A stretch of 64,000 bases of DNA from Christensenella sp. (GCA_022009775.1 CP091723.1:248001-312000); one strand, 5' to 3'. Positions 29,255 to 39,170 are shown, numbered from the stretch's first letter. A program made the numbers and translations. Notes: a model not told the origin generated them from the letters alone.

Positions 29255-30303
29255 AAATTGCCCTTCACTATGCTGTTTTCGTTTGTATCGTCAAAAAGCC
29301 TTGTCGCGTTTGCCAAAGGCAAAGTGCCGACTTCGTTTGATTTTTCTCTGCTCTTCACTCGCGAATCGCCGCATACGAGAATGTATCCGTCTTGGCGTTT
29401 CAGTGCGTAATCGACTGCGATTTTTCTCTCGCCGTCAACGTCGTAGCAATCGCTTCTCCACCCTGCAAGAACGGTTTTGCCGATATACTCGGGCGCGACT
29501 TTGCCGCAAAGATGCGAAACGTCTATCTTGTAGCCGTCGCACGTTTTGCAAACGAGCGCACCGTTTTTTACGTCAAGCGTCGCTTTTTCAAAGTGATAAT
29601 CTTCGTCAAAAGCCTGCGCCGCCCATACGTTTGACGGATTTTGCATTACGTCTTCGTAAGTGCCTATTTGCTTGACTTCGCGGTAGTGCAAAACGACTAT
29701 TCTGTCTGCAATCGACAACGCCTCGTCTTTATCTCTCGTGGCAAAAATCACGCTCTTGCCTTCTCTTGCTTTTTCAACGAGAACGGGTGCGACTTCGCTC
29801 CAAAGCGTTGCGGCTTCTTCCTTGTCGAGACCGCGCGTTATATCGTCGACGAGTACGGCTTTGCAATCTCTCAAAAACAGTCTCGCAAGCGCAAGACGTT
29901 TTCTGTCTATAAGCGACGCTTTGCCTGCTCGTTCGTACAAAATTGCGGTTATTCCCGCTCTTTTTGCACATTCCTTGACTTTTACGTCTATTGCGGCTTT
30001 GTCAAGTCCGCGTATTTTCAAAGGATACGCAAGGTTGTAATAACACGAACGGTTATCGAAAATAGCAAGGTCGTCAAAGACCATAATCACGTCGTCGGGC
30101 TTTTTTGCAATCGGCGAGCCGTCGATAAGCACCTGCCCTTCACAATCCGTCACGCCGGCAACGACTTTGAGCAAAGTGGTTTTGCCGCTCTGCTCATCGC
30201 CCAACACCGACACTATCTCGCCGTCTTTTACTTCGAGATCAACGCCGAAAAGCACTCTTGCGCCGTATAGATATTGTTTCGATACGCCGTCGAGTTTTAT
30301 CAT
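29251..30303 (-). CDS. Degenerate MalK-like ABC ATPase
   Basis: This 350-residue protein aligns along its length with sugar-importer ATPases such as the MalK in this window, but key residues are changed. Walker A is kept (GDEQSGKTT, 35-43). The Q-loop VFQ is VFD, the LSGGQ signature is LIDRK, the Walker B Asp-Glu is Asp-Asp (VLVDDITRGLD), and the switch histidine of VTHD is Arg (FATRD). It may bind ATP but hydrolyse it poorly. A C-terminal region of about 120 residues resembles the regulatory domain only loosely. No permease or binding protein is nearby. It is cotranscribed with pgi and ruvC. Function unknown; a regulatory or sensing role is an inference. Confidence 0.85.
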   Translation of the reverse strand: MIKLDGVSKQYLYGARVLFGVDLEVKDGEIVSVLGDEQSGKTTLLKVVAGVTDCEGQVLIDGSPIAKKPDDVIMVFDDLAIFDNRSCYYNLAYPLKIRGLDKAAIDVKVKECAKRAGITAILYERAGKASLIDRKRLALARLFLRDCKAVLVDDITRGLDKEEAATLWSEVAPVLVEKAREGKSVIFATRDKDEALSIADRIVVLHYREVKQIGTYEDVMQNPSNVWAAQAFDEDYHFEKATLDVKNGALVCKTCDGYKIDVSHLCGKVAPEYIGKTVLAGWRSDCYDVDGERKIAVDYALKRQDGYILVCGDSRVKSREKSNEVGTLPLANATRLFDDTNENSIVKGNL

Positions 30304-30305
30304 AA

Positions 30306-31703
30306 TCAGCCTATGATATATTTTGCGGATTTCTTGGGAGCGGCTTCGAGTTCCGCCTTCTTTTGCTCGTAACCCACTCTGTCAAACATTGCGTAAGTTG
30401 CGTTCTTTCCTTCTTCTACGCCCGGTTGATTGAACGTGTCGATGTTGAGCATCTTTCCGCAATATGCGGTTTCAAGTTGGAAGAACATGAGAAGTTGTCC
30501 GACGGTGTTTGCGTTGACTTCGTCAAGCACTATCGTGCGATTCATGTGTTTCGAGCGTGTAAGAGCGTATTCGGTCGCTTCTCTTTCGGTATTGATAAGT
30601 TCGCCCATAGTGTGTCCGCAAAGGAAGTTCACGTCGGGGAATTCTTCCGCACCGTTTGCAATCACGACGTCTCCGCGATACTTCTTCACCGCAATGAACG
30701 TCACGACTTTGTCGAACGGACCTTCGGTGTAAAGTTGCACCTGGGAGTGTTGGTCGGTCACGCCGAGAGACTTGACGGGGGTTTGTCCTTTGTGAACGAC
30801 GTTGCCGTCAAAATCGACCGCTTTGCCAAGGCTCTCGCCCCAAAGTTGGCAATACCAGTCAGCCATAAGTTTGAGACTGTCGGCATACGGCATCATAACG
30901 GATACGTTGATGCCCTTTTGCTCCATTGCGATATATTGCAAGGTTGCCGCCATAAGCGCGGGGTTCTTGTACGGGTCGGAAGAGTTGCACGCTTTGTCCA
31001 TCTCTGCCGCGCCGCGCAAAAGTCCGATGATGTCGATTCCGAGCACCGCCGCCGGCAAAAGTCCGACAGGGCAAAGTTCGCTGAAACGACCGCCCACTCC
31101 GTCCGGAATATAATAGGTCTTGAAGCCTTCTTTCTTTGCGAGTTTGATAAGGTTGCCCTTGCTTTCGGACGTGGTTGCGATGATGTGTTTCGCCCAGTCT
31201 TTTCCGCATCTCTTTTTGAGAATGTCGGTTATGATGAGATATTGGCTCATAGTCTCTGACGTCGCACCGCTCTTGGTGATGACGTTGAACATGGTCTTTT
31301 CCACGTCGATGACGTCAAGAAGCGCAAGCATACGCTCGGGGTCGACGTTGTCTTCCACGAAAAATTTGACTCCGCGTTTCTTTTGATCGAGATCGTTGTA
31401 TCTGAAATGGCAAAGCGCATTGAAAACAGCCATCGGACCGAGTGCGCTGCCGCCGATGCCGAGCACCACGAAATTGTCGTAATGCGCTCTCACATCCGCC
31501 GCCGTGTAGATTATATCGCGCACGATTTCTTCTTGATTGTACGGAAGTTCCGCCCAACCCATCCAGCCTGTGCCGCGATTTTTCTCGAAATAAGCATAAC
31601 TGTCCGCCGCCTTTTCGCTGACTGCCTGTATGTCCTTTTCGCTGATGCCTTTGTCGCCGATAGACGATTCCATCATATTGTTAAAGTCAAATTTGATTTG
31701 CAT
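30306..31703 (-). CDS. pgi: Glucose-6-phosphate isomerase
   Basis: Interconverts glucose-6-phosphate and fructose-6-phosphate. The 465 residues show the two sugar isomerase domains, with VLGIGGSALGPMAVF near 80, VITKSGATSETMSQYL near 165, GVGGRFSELCPVGLLPAA near 205 and the C-terminal FNQPGVEEGKN. The length is that of Firmicutes-type enzymes. The neighbours are a sugar isomerase-like gene 5 bp upstream and the degenerate MalK-like gene 2 bp downstream. Confidence 0.96.
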   Translation of the reverse strand: MQIKFDFNNMMESSIGDKGISEKDIQAVSEKAADSYAYFEKNRGTGWMGWAELPYNQEEIVRDIIYTAADVRAHYDNFVVLGIGGSALGPMAVFNALCHFRYNDLDQKKRGVKFFVEDNVDPERMLALLDVIDVEKTMFNVITKSGATSETMSQYLIITDILKKRCGKDWAKHIIATTSESKGNLIKLAKKEGFKTYYIPDGVGGRFSELCPVGLLPAAVLGIDIIGLLRGAAEMDKACNSSDPYKNPALMAATLQYIAMEQKGINVSVMMPYADSLKLMADWYCQLWGESLGKAVDFDGNVVHKGQTPVKSLGVTDQHSQVQLYTEGPFDKVVTFIAVKKYRGDVVIANGAEEFPDVNFLCGHTMGELINTEREATEYALTRSKHMNRTIVLDEVNANTVGQLLMFFQLETAYCGKMLNIDTFNQPGVEEGKNATYAMFDRVGYEQKKAELEAAPKKSAKYIIG

Positions 31704-31708
31704 TTTAT

Positions 31709-32488
31709 TTATGCCTCCAAAATGTTTTTCAAGTATTCAACCGACTCTTTCACTTCGTCGTACGAGTCGTAATTTTTTGCGTATTGCTCAATCATCAGCG
31801 GACCGTCATAGCCGACATCTTTGAGCCTTGCCACAAGTTCTTTGAACGGGAAATCGCCTTTCCCGACCATCTTTATTTCGCCGTCCTTGACGTCGGACAA
31901 ATGCACGTTTGAAAGGTGAGAACCCATCACGTTGATATATTCTCGCCAATCAAAGCCCGATTGCCACGCCTGTTTGATGTCAAGCACCGTGCCAACGTTC
32001 GGCGCGTAATCTCTTGCCTTGACGTAAAAATCGGGAGTGTTGAACACCGCCCAATGCACGTTTTCAAGGCACAGTTTCACACCGTACTCGCTCGCGATTT
32101 CTTCGAGCATTTCAAGACGCTTCCCGACGAACACGGGGTCGAAGTACGCGTTGCGTTTGAGCCTGCCCTGTCCGTGAAAAGTGTACGCTTTCGCGCCTAT
32201 CGTGTTTGCGACGGTCAGGACTTTGCGATACATATTTTCCGCGTCGTTATAAGTGCGCGGCGCAAGATTGAAAAGTTGCGGTTCGAACTCGGTGTTGAGC
32301 GCGTGAACGGAATATACGTCAAGGTCGCCTTTGCGCTCTTTGAGAAGGTCTCCGAACTCCTTTTCGTACTCGCAAAAAGTGGTGAGAAAAACTTCGCAAG
32401 TTTCTCCCCCACAACGTTGAATGACCGAGAACGCATTCTCGGTCAATTCTTTCAAAAAAAACGTGGCGGTTGATATCCCGACTTTCAT
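31709..32488 (-). CDS. Sugar phosphate isomerase/epimerase-like TIM-barrel protein
   Basis: A 259-residue xylose isomerase-like (AP endonuclease 2 fold) protein. Metal-ligand positions are plausible in LCLENVHW, VGTVLDIKQAW, SNVHLSDVKDG and the C-terminal MIEQYAKN. HGQGRLKRNAYFDP replaces the common substrate loop. The substrate is not identifiable. It directly abuts raiA upstream and pgi downstream, which suggests a role in carbohydrate metabolism. Confidence 0.82.
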   Translation of the reverse strand: MKVGISTATFFLKELTENAFSVIQRCGGETCEVFLTTFCEYEKEFGDLLKERKGDLDVYSVHALNTEFEPQLFNLAPRTYNDAENMYRKVLTVANTIGAKAYTFHGQGRLKRNAYFDPVFVGKRLEMLEEIASEYGVKLCLENVHWAVFNTPDFYVKARDYAPNVGTVLDIKQAWQSGFDWREYINVMGSHLSNVHLSDVKDGEIKMVGKGDFPFKELVARLKDVGYDGPLMIEQYAKNYDSYDEVKESVEYLKNILEA

Positions 32489-32815
32489 TTATTCTTCGTC
32501 GTCGGGCGTGTCGGTGACTCCGCCCTTCTTATCCTTTTCCCAAATGTCTTTTTGCTTGCGCACCTGTCCCAAAAGTCTCGGAATGACTTCGTCGATATTG
32601 TCGAAGGGAGACTCTCCTTGCGCGCTTGCGCGGTAGGTTACGCCTTTTGCGGTGACGACCATGTCCGTCGTGTAATCGCCGTTTTCGTAGGTTACGGTGA
32701 ATTTGACTTCCGCGTCGTCGTCAAAACGTCTGTCGAGTTTTGCGCATTTCTTTTCGGTGATCGCTTTGAGTGAATCACTTGGATTGTAGTTCTTGCCAAA
32801 AATTTCGATTCTCAT
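32489..32815 (-). CDS. hpf: Short ribosome hibernation-promoting factor
   Basis: A 108-residue RaiA/HPF-family protein (MRIEIFGKNYNPSDSLKAITEKKCAKLDRRF) that binds the 30S subunit in slow growth. Firmicutes normally have long HPF (about 180 residues) with a dimerising C-terminal domain; that domain is absent and replaced by a charged tail (EKDKKGGVTDTPDDEE). There is an AGGAGGT site 7 nt before the ATG. First gene of an operon continuing into sugar isomerase, pgi, ABC ATPase, ruvC and ruvA. Confidence 0.88.
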   Translation of the reverse strand: MRIEIFGKNYNPSDSLKAITEKKCAKLDRRFDDDAEVKFTVTYENGDYTTDMVVTAKGVTYRASAQGESPFDNIDEVIPRLLGQVRKQKDIWEKDKKGGVTDTPDDEE

Positions 32816-32847
32816 AAAGTAACCTCCTAAGTTTCTTTATTAGTTGC

Positions 32848-32876
32848 ATTATAACAAGTTTTATTAAAATATTCAA
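32848..32876 (-). promoter_or_regulatory. Sigma-A promoter of the hpf-pgi-ruvCA operon
   Basis: TTGAAT (32871-32876), 17-bp spacer, TATAAT (32848-32853), minus strand. Predicted leader about 26 nt. The rest of the 343-bp gap to clpC is AT-rich; apart from the terminator listed next I see nothing in it. Confidence 0.78.
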
Positions 32877-32970
32877 TAGCAAACGAGCATTTTTTCGCAC
32901 CTTAAAATTCTATTTTCGACAAAATTTTCGGAATTTATCGTTCCGTGCGTTTAGATATTGATTTTTAAAG

Positions 32971-33001
32971 TTAAAAATAAAATCGACTTTTTGCCGATTT
33001 T
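32971..33001 (-). terminator. Probable mcsAB-clpC terminator
   Basis: AAAATCG pairs with CGATTTT (32979-32985 / 32995-33001), then TATTTTT on the minus strand. The stem is short and AT-rich. Confidence 0.45.
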
Positions 33002-33158
33002 AACATTTCTGTCAGAATCTCTTTGCAAAAAGCCGATTGCTTCTTCAAATTTCAGACGATTTCGTCCGTTCTCCGCAAAAAGCAGTTCAGGAAACAAAAA
33101 CTATCGCACGCGTCAACGAAACAAAACGGATTGCGATTTTTATCGTCTGTCGCTTGCG

Positions 33159-35697
33159 TTACGCTTTCTCGAACGTAAGTTTTTCGCCGTCAAACCCTAT
33201 CTTCACTTTGTCGGACGAGCCTATTTCTCCGCGTATGATTTTTTTCGCTCAAAACGTCTTCGACAAGGCGTTGAATCGTTCTTCTCAACGGTCTTGCGCC
33301 GTATTCGGGATCGTATCCGACGGTGACGATATAATCTTTCGCTTCTCCTGAAAACTCCGTCGTAACTCCGCGCTCCGCAAGGCGTTTGACAAGGGACGCA
33401 AGCATAAGGTTCGCAATCTTCACAAGACTTTCTTTGTCCAGTTTTTTGAAAACCACGATTTCGTCTATGCGGTTGACTATCTCGGGTTTCATCACCTGTT
33501 TCAACGCTTGAACGTGGCTCTCTTTTGCCCGCTCGAAGTCGTTTTCTTTTTGAGCCGCAGACGTAAAACCAAGCGTGTGATGCGGAGTTGCCGCTTCTTT
33601 TGCGCCGATGTTGGAAGTGAGAATGACGACTGTGTTTTTGAAACTTACCGTGCGTCCGTGACTGTCGGTGAGTATGCCGTCTTCAAGGATTTGCAAAAGG
33701 AGATTGAATATGTCGGGATGTCCTTTTTCGATTTCATCGAAAAGCACGACGGAATAAGGCTTTCTGCGCACTTTTTCGGTGAGTTGTCCGCCTTCTTCGA
33801 AGCCGACAAGCCCCGGCGCAGAACCGATAAGTCTCGACACGCTGTCTTTTTCCATATACTCGCTCATGTCTATGCGCACAAGAAGGTCTTCGTCTCCGAA
33901 CAACGCGCCTGCAAGAGCCTTTGCTAGTTCCGTCTTTCCGACACCCGTCGGACCAAGGAATATGAACGAGCCTATCGGGCGTTTGGGATCTTTCAGTCCA
34001 GCCCTTGCACGTTTCACCGCTCTTGCCACCGCACTGCAAGCATCGTCCTGTCCGATAACTCTAGATTTGAGAATATCTTCGAGTCCCGCAAGTTTTTCGC
34101 TTTCGCCCTGCGTGTTTTTTTTTACGGGAATACCCGTCCAGTTGCCGACGACTTCCGCAATCTCGTCTTCGCCTATCGAAAGGGATACGTTTGCGCATTT
34201 TTCCTTCCATTCGATTTCCGCTTTTTCGCGTTTTTCGATGTAGTCGTCGCGAAGTGCCTTATACTTTGCGCACAGTTCGAAATTGTCTCTTCTTTTCGCT
34301 TCGAAAAGGTCGAGGTCGGCTTGTTTTATCTTCTCGTCAAGGTCCCTTATTTCGCTAGGCGTGGTGAAATTGAAAATCTTCTTTCTCGACGCAGCCTCGT
34401 CAATAAGATCAATCGCCTTGTCCGGCAAAAATCTGTCCGCAACATATCTGTCAGATAGTATCGCCGCCGACGAAATTGCTTCATCGGTGATGATTACGCC
34501 GTGATGTTTTTCGTATTTCTCTTTCAGCCCTTGCAAGATTTCTATCGTGTCGCTGACGCTCGGCTCTTCCACCAAAACGGGTTGAAAACGGCGTTCTAAC
34601 GCACTGTCTTGCTCAAATTGCTTGCGATATTCTTCAAGCGTGGTCGCGCCTATCGTCTGCAACTCGCCCCTTGCGAGCATAGGCTTCAACACGTTGGCGA
34701 TGTCAAGTCCGCCTTCCGACGAACCCGCTTTGAGAATGGTGTGTATCTCGTCGATAAAAAGAAGCACGTTGCCCCTTTGTTTTATGCCCGAAAGAGTCGC
34801 TTTGAGTCTTTCTTCGAAGTCTCCGCGGTATCTCGTGCCTGCAACGAGAGACGTAAGGTCAAGCGAAAAAACCGTTTTTCCGCGCAAAGCGTCGGGAACG
34901 TCGCCTTTTACGATTGCTTGCGCAAGTCCGTCCACAACCGCACTTTTGCCAACGCCCGGTTCGCCTATGAGAACGGGATTGTTCTTCGTACGTCTGCAAA
35001 GCACCTGTATCACGCGCTCCGTCTCTTTTCCCCTGCCGATGACTGGATCGAGTTTTCCGTCGCGCGCTTTCTGCGTCAAATCAGTGCCGTATTTCGACAA
35101 ATCGAAATCTGCGCTCTTTTCTTCGGGATTGCGACTGAAATTTTGAGAAAAAGCGGTATCTAATTCACTGTTTTTGCTTTTTCCGACTTGTCCGCCGTCT
35201 CCGTAAAAATCACTGACGTAACCTGCAAGCGCATCGTTTACGCTTTCTTTTGCGCCTGCTCCGCACATGCTCGGTTGCGCGCCGCCGCCCGACACTATCG
35301 CACCGTACGCAAGCCTTTGAAGGCTTTCGGGGTCTATACCGAACGAGCGTATGAGTTGCACCGCAACCGAACTCGTTTCATCAAGAAGCGTGTACATAAT
35401 ATGCTCCGTGCCGACCGCAGGCGAGCCGAGTCGAAGCGCAATTTTTTTTGCTCCCGCAAAAGCGTTGTTTGCTCTTGAGGACATCTGAACGTTGTTGCGC
35501 ATAGGCATAGGTTGAAATACGGAAATCACGTCTCCTTCGTATATTCCGCATTGATTGAGCAATCTTTGCGCGCTCGAGCCGTCGGACGCAAGCAATCCGT
35601 AAAGTAAATGCTCCGTGCAAACGAGACCGCCCGTGCGAGCGGCAAGTTCCTGCGCGATTTCAATAACCTGTTGTGCGTTGTGCGAGTAAGTTATCAT
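33159..35697 (-). CDS. clpC: ATP-dependent protease ATPase ClpC (frameshifted near 3' end)
   Basis: AAA+ unfoldase that feeds ClpP. Domains: N-terminal Clp repeats, AAA-1 (GEPGVGKSA), the M-domain coiled coil (DEKIKQADLDLFEAKRR), and AAA-2 (GPTGVGKTELAKAL, then VVLFDEIEKGHPD). The start MITYSHNAQQV at 35697 overlaps the mcsAB stop. The frame breaks at the T7 run 33239-33245; six T restore the end VLSEKIIRGEIGSSDKV to FEKA with TAA at 33159. Restored length is 845 residues. A nine-base run inside the gene (34115-34123) is in frame. ClpC partners with McsB, which marks substrates by arginine phosphorylation. Confidence 0.94.
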
Positions 35698-37142
35698 TTT
35701 GTCTCCGAAAGTATGTCTCTGACGATACGGGCACGCAATTTGTCGCGCTCTTCGCTCGATTCGCCCGCAATTATTTTCAGTGCGGACGACGTGCAAGACC
35801 ATATCGTCTCGTCAAGTTTTTGAGTTGATTTTATGGGTAAAACGCCAAGTATGACGCCCATTTTGACGTCGACGAGCAACTTCATCAAATCCTGTGCGGA
35901 CAGCGCGTACGCGCCCTTCAACACCGCATAACTCTTGGATATGCCGTCCAAAAGCGACGTTTGTTGCTCTTTTGCAAGTTTTTCGAGCGCGACTCTTTCG
36001 AGATAGCACATTCTCACTGCCGCCTGCTCCACCTGCTCTATTATCTCTTCTTCCGTCACGCCGAGCGTTCTTGAATTCGATATTTGATACATATCGTACA
36101 TTGCGTCGCTACCTTCACCGAAAACGCCGCGCACGGTCAAACCGAATTCGTTCTTGAACGTTTTGAGTGCGTCTTCGATCGCACCCGCTCTTTTGAGCGC
36201 AGGCAAAAACAACATAACCGAAGCGCGCATCCCCGTGCCGAGATTTGTCGGGCACGCCGTGAGAAAGCCGAGTTCGTCGTCGTATGCGATAGGCAACGTG
36301 TCGAGCAGTCTGTCGTCGTACTCTTTCAACTTTCCGTACGCACCGTGAAGGTCGAAGCCGTCAACTACGCATTGCTCTCTTATATGATCTTCTTCGTTGA
36401 CCATAACGGACACGCCGCCGTACTTTTTGTCTCCTTCGACGATGACCGCACCAACGTCGTTGTTTGCGAGCGCAAGCGAGATAAAGTGGCGTTCTATCAA
36501 TGCTTTTTTCTGGTCTTTCCCGAGTTTGCGCATAGGCAAAAGCCTTGCGTTGAACAGTCCTTGCGCCGCCGCGTACGCACCGTTGATGAGATTTACGTCT
36601 CTTTCGTCAACCGATTTGCGATTGCGCGGAAATTCGAGTCCGCGCACGTTTCTGGCAAGTCGTATGCGAGAAGAAACGACGTTGTTTTCGACAAGTTCGA
36701 GCAAAGTGCATTCGTTTGCGCTTTTGAGAATTCGTTTTTCTTCGCAATCGCGATTATATTCTCGTCTTTGCGCAAAAAGCGTGCTTTGCATATCCATTCC
36801 GCGCCCGAAACAATCCCGTCTCGGATTTTTCAAATCCGCATACGTCATTCCCTGCGATTTCAACGCGCTTTCAACGGCTATATTCCGCATTTGCGTATAA
36901 CACTCGGGACAGCCGAAAAGAAACGTTTTTTTGAATTCTTCCTGCGTGTATCCGCATACGTCGCATTCTTTGCCTATTCTCGCAATGCGTTTTTTCGCTT
37001 CTTCGCTCGGCGTTTTGCCGTCTTTGAGCAACGACGTGTAGCACGCCCGACAATAAGCGTACTCGACGGTTCTTCCGTTTTCTGTCACGCGGTCGAACAT
37101 TTCCGCCGCCATGCGCCTGCATATATCACACGTCTTTTGCAT
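35694..37142 (-). CDS. mcsB: Fused McsA-McsB: zinc-finger activator and protein arginine kinase
   Basis: One 482-residue reading frame joins two proteins that are separate in Bacillus. Residues 1-90 have four CXXC pairs (5/8, 31/34, 60/63, 78/81) as in McsA. From about 150 on it is McsB, the phosphagen-kinase-like protein arginine kinase: VVSSRIRLARN, VMVNEEDHIREQ and CPTNLGTGMRASVMLFLP are its signatures. The UVR part of McsA is not evident. No ctsR is upstream; galU is. The stop overlaps the clpC start (ATGA). McsB targets proteins to ClpC by phosphoarginine. Confidence 0.92.
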   Translation of the reverse strand: MQKTCDICRRMAAEMFDRVTENGRTVEYAYCRACYTSLLKDGKTPSEEAKKRIARIGKECDVCGYTQEEFKKTFLFGCPECYTQMRNIAVESALKSQGMTYADLKNPRRDCFGRGMDMQSTLFAQRREYNRDCEEKRILKSANECTLLELVENNVVSSRIRLARNVRGLEFPRNRKSVDERDVNLINGAYAAAQGLFNARLLPMRKLGKDQKKALIERHFISLALANNDVGAVIVEGDKKYGGVSVMVNEEDHIREQCVVDGFDLHGAYGKLKEYDDRLLDTLPIAYDDELGFLTACPTNLGTGMRASVMLFLPALKRAGAIEDALKTFKNEFGLTVRGVFGEGSDAMYDMYQISNSRTLGVTEEEIIEQVEQAAVRMCYLERVALEKLAKEQQTSLLDGISKSYAVLKGAYALSAQDLMKLLVDVKMGVILGVLPIKSTQKLDETIWSCTSSALKIIAGESSEERDKLRARIVRDILSETK

Positions 37143-37168
37143 TTTTCGTTGCTAGTTTATAGTCGCAT

Positions 37169-37199
37169 ATCTGCGTTTTCAATCACCGAAAACGCAGAT
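37169..37199. promoter_or_regulatory. 12-bp inverted repeat upstream of mcsAB
   Basis: ATCTGCGTTTTC (37169-37180) pairs with GAAAACGCAGAT (37188-37199), loop of 7. It lies between galU and mcsAB. There is no T run, so a regulatory site or mRNA hairpin is as likely as a terminator. It does not match the CtsR heptamer repeat. Confidence 0.5.
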
Positions 37200-37236
37200 A
37201 CGACAAACAATGTTTCGTTCTGAAAACAATTGCGTT

Positions 37237-38099
37237 TTACGCCTTTATGCTTTCGATGTATTTTTTGAAATTCTTTTTGAGATTTTCGTCTCTTAGTGCG
37301 TATTCGATCGTGGCTTCGAGATAACCTTCTTTGTTGCCTATATCGTATCTTCTCGCTTCGAACTCGCAAGCGTATACGCCCTTCGTCTCCGCAAGCAAAT
37401 TTATGGCTTCGGTGAGATACACTTCGCCTTTCGTTTCGGGCGTTTTTTCTATTGCGTCGAATATGTCGGGAGAAAGAATAAATCTTCCGAGAGATACGAG
37501 TTTGCTCGGAATTTCACCCTGCGGTTTTTCGATTATGCCCTTGATTTTGGTTATCTTGTCCGAAACGGGCTTGTCGACAATCATCACTCCGCAACGTCTT
37601 GCCACGTCTTCGGGCGTTTGCTGACATCCGACTATCGTTCCGCCCGTCTTTTCATATGCGTCAATGAGTTGTTTCGTGACCGGCGTCGCGCTTCCCGAAT
37701 ACATGACGTCGTCGCCGAAAAGCACCGCGACAGGCTCGCCGTTTGCAAATTTTTGCAAAGCAAAATGGCGTTGGCGTTGCCGTTCATCGTCTCTTGGGTG
37801 ACAAACGATATTTTTGCATTTATAGACTTATTGGCAAGCAAATACGACTCTTTGTCACCAACTTCTTCCAGTCTTGCGTTGAGCGCAACGTTGGGCTCGA
37901 ACAAACGCCTTATATCTTCCTTTTGCGGAGATATGACGATGACGATTTCTTCTATGCCGCTTGCCACCGCTTCGTCAACGATATACGACAAAGCGGGCGT
38001 GTCCACGATAGGCAAAAGTTCCTTTGGCAAAACTTTCGTCACGGGCAAAAATCTCGTGCCGAAGCCGGCGCAAGGAATGATCGCTTTCTTCACTGACAT
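37237..38099 (-). CDS. galU: UTP-glucose-1-phosphate uridylyltransferase (frameshifted)
   Basis: Makes UDP-glucose for envelope polysaccharides and the Leloir pathway. The nucleotide-binding start is CAGFGTRFLPVTKVLPKELLPI; the second half has AVLFGDDVMY and KPQGEIPSKLVSLGRFIL. The frame breaks at the T5 run 37750-37754; six T give ILLCKKFANGEPVAVLFGDD. The restored length is 287 residues, normal. galE is 84 bp upstream in the same direction; a small GCGACG/CGTCGC hairpin (38137-38152) lies between them. Confidence 0.94.
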
Positions 38100-38183
38100 A
38101 CGCGTGTCCCCCCTACGGTCGTTTTTTATACCTTATGCGACGAAAACGTCGCTTATACTGTGAGATAATGCGTTTAAAGCAAA

Positions 38184-39170
38184 TTATTTCTCAAATCCGT
38201 GCGGATGAGTGGAATGCCACTTCCATGCGGACGAAATGATGCTTTCAAGGCTGTCGTATTGCGGCTTCCAACCGAGTTCGCGCTTGATTTTTTCACTTGA
38301 AGCGACAAGCGTTGCCGGGTCGCCGGGACGACGTCCTTCTATCGTGCGTTTGATGGGAAGTCCCGTGACTTTTTCCGTCATATCGATGACTTGTTTGACG
38401 GAAAAGCCGTTGCCGTTGCCGAGATTGTAGTGCGTGGATTTTCCGCCTGCTTTGAGATATGCGAGCGCGCGGATGTGTGCGTCGGCAAGGTCCGTGATGT
38501 GAATGTAGTCTCTAACGCAAGTGCCGTCAGGCGTGGGATAATCTTCTCCGAAGATTCCGATGTGGTCTCTCGTGCCGTTTGCAACCTGCAAAATTATCGG
38601 AATAAGGTGCGATTCGGGATTGTGCGCTTCACCGATTTCACCGCTCTTGTGTGCGCCTGCCGCATTGAAATAACGAAGTGCGACGTATTTGAGGCCGTAC
38701 GCCTTGTCATAGTCCTGCATGAACTGCTCCATCATAAGTTTGGTCTGTCCGTAAACGCTAGTGGGATGTTGGGGGCTGTCTTCTGTGATGAGACCGTCTC
38801 CGCAGTCTCCGTATGTTGCCGCCGACGACGAGAAAACGAGATATTTCACGTCTCTTGCAATCATTGCGTCAAGAAGGGCGAGCGTGCCTGCAACGTTGTT
38901 GTGATAATACTTCGCAGGGTTGGACATACTCTCTCCGACGAGCGAGAACGCCGCAAAGTGAATGACTGAATCCACACCGTATTTTTCAAAAGTGTTTTTG
39001 AGAAGTTCGACATCAAAGATGTCGCCCTTGACAAACGGAACGTCCGACGGAACGGATTCGATATGACCTGTGGAAAGATTGTCGTACACCACAACGTCCA
39101 TATTACGCTCTTTGAGTTCTCTTACGCAATGCGAGCCGATATAGCCGGCTCCGCCCGTGACCAAAATCAT
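38184..39170 (-). CDS. galE: UDP-glucose 4-epimerase
   Basis: Short-chain dehydrogenase-type epimerase linking UDP-glucose and UDP-galactose. NAD site TGGAGYIGSHCV at the N-terminus; catalytic YxxxK as YGQTKLMM near 148; ALRYFNAAGA and the C-terminal RRPGDPATLVAS are typical. The 328 residues are complete. It is transcribed from a strong promoter that overlaps that of divergent dinB. Confidence 0.96.
   Translation of the reverse strand: MILVTGGAGYIGSHCVRELKERNMDVVVYDNLSTGHIESVPSDVPFVKGDIFDVELLKNTFEKYGVDSVIHFAAFSLVGESMSNPAKYYHNNVAGTLALLDAMIARDVKYLVFSSSAATYGDCGDGLITEDSPQHPTSVYGQTKLMMEQFMQDYDKAYGLKYVALRYFNAAGAHKSGEIGEAHNPESHLIPIILQVANGTRDHIGIFGEDYPTPDGTCVRDYIHITDLADAHIRALAYLKAGGKSTHYNLGNGNGFSVKQVIDMTEKVTGLPIKRTIEGRRPGDPATLVASSEKIKRELGWKPQYDSLESIISSAWKWHSTHPHGFEK

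Noticed and set aside
32880..33158. raiA-motif large RNA upstream of hpf
   Set aside because: The stretch is AT-rich with only one weak terminator-like hairpin, and the hpf promoter lies downstream of it.
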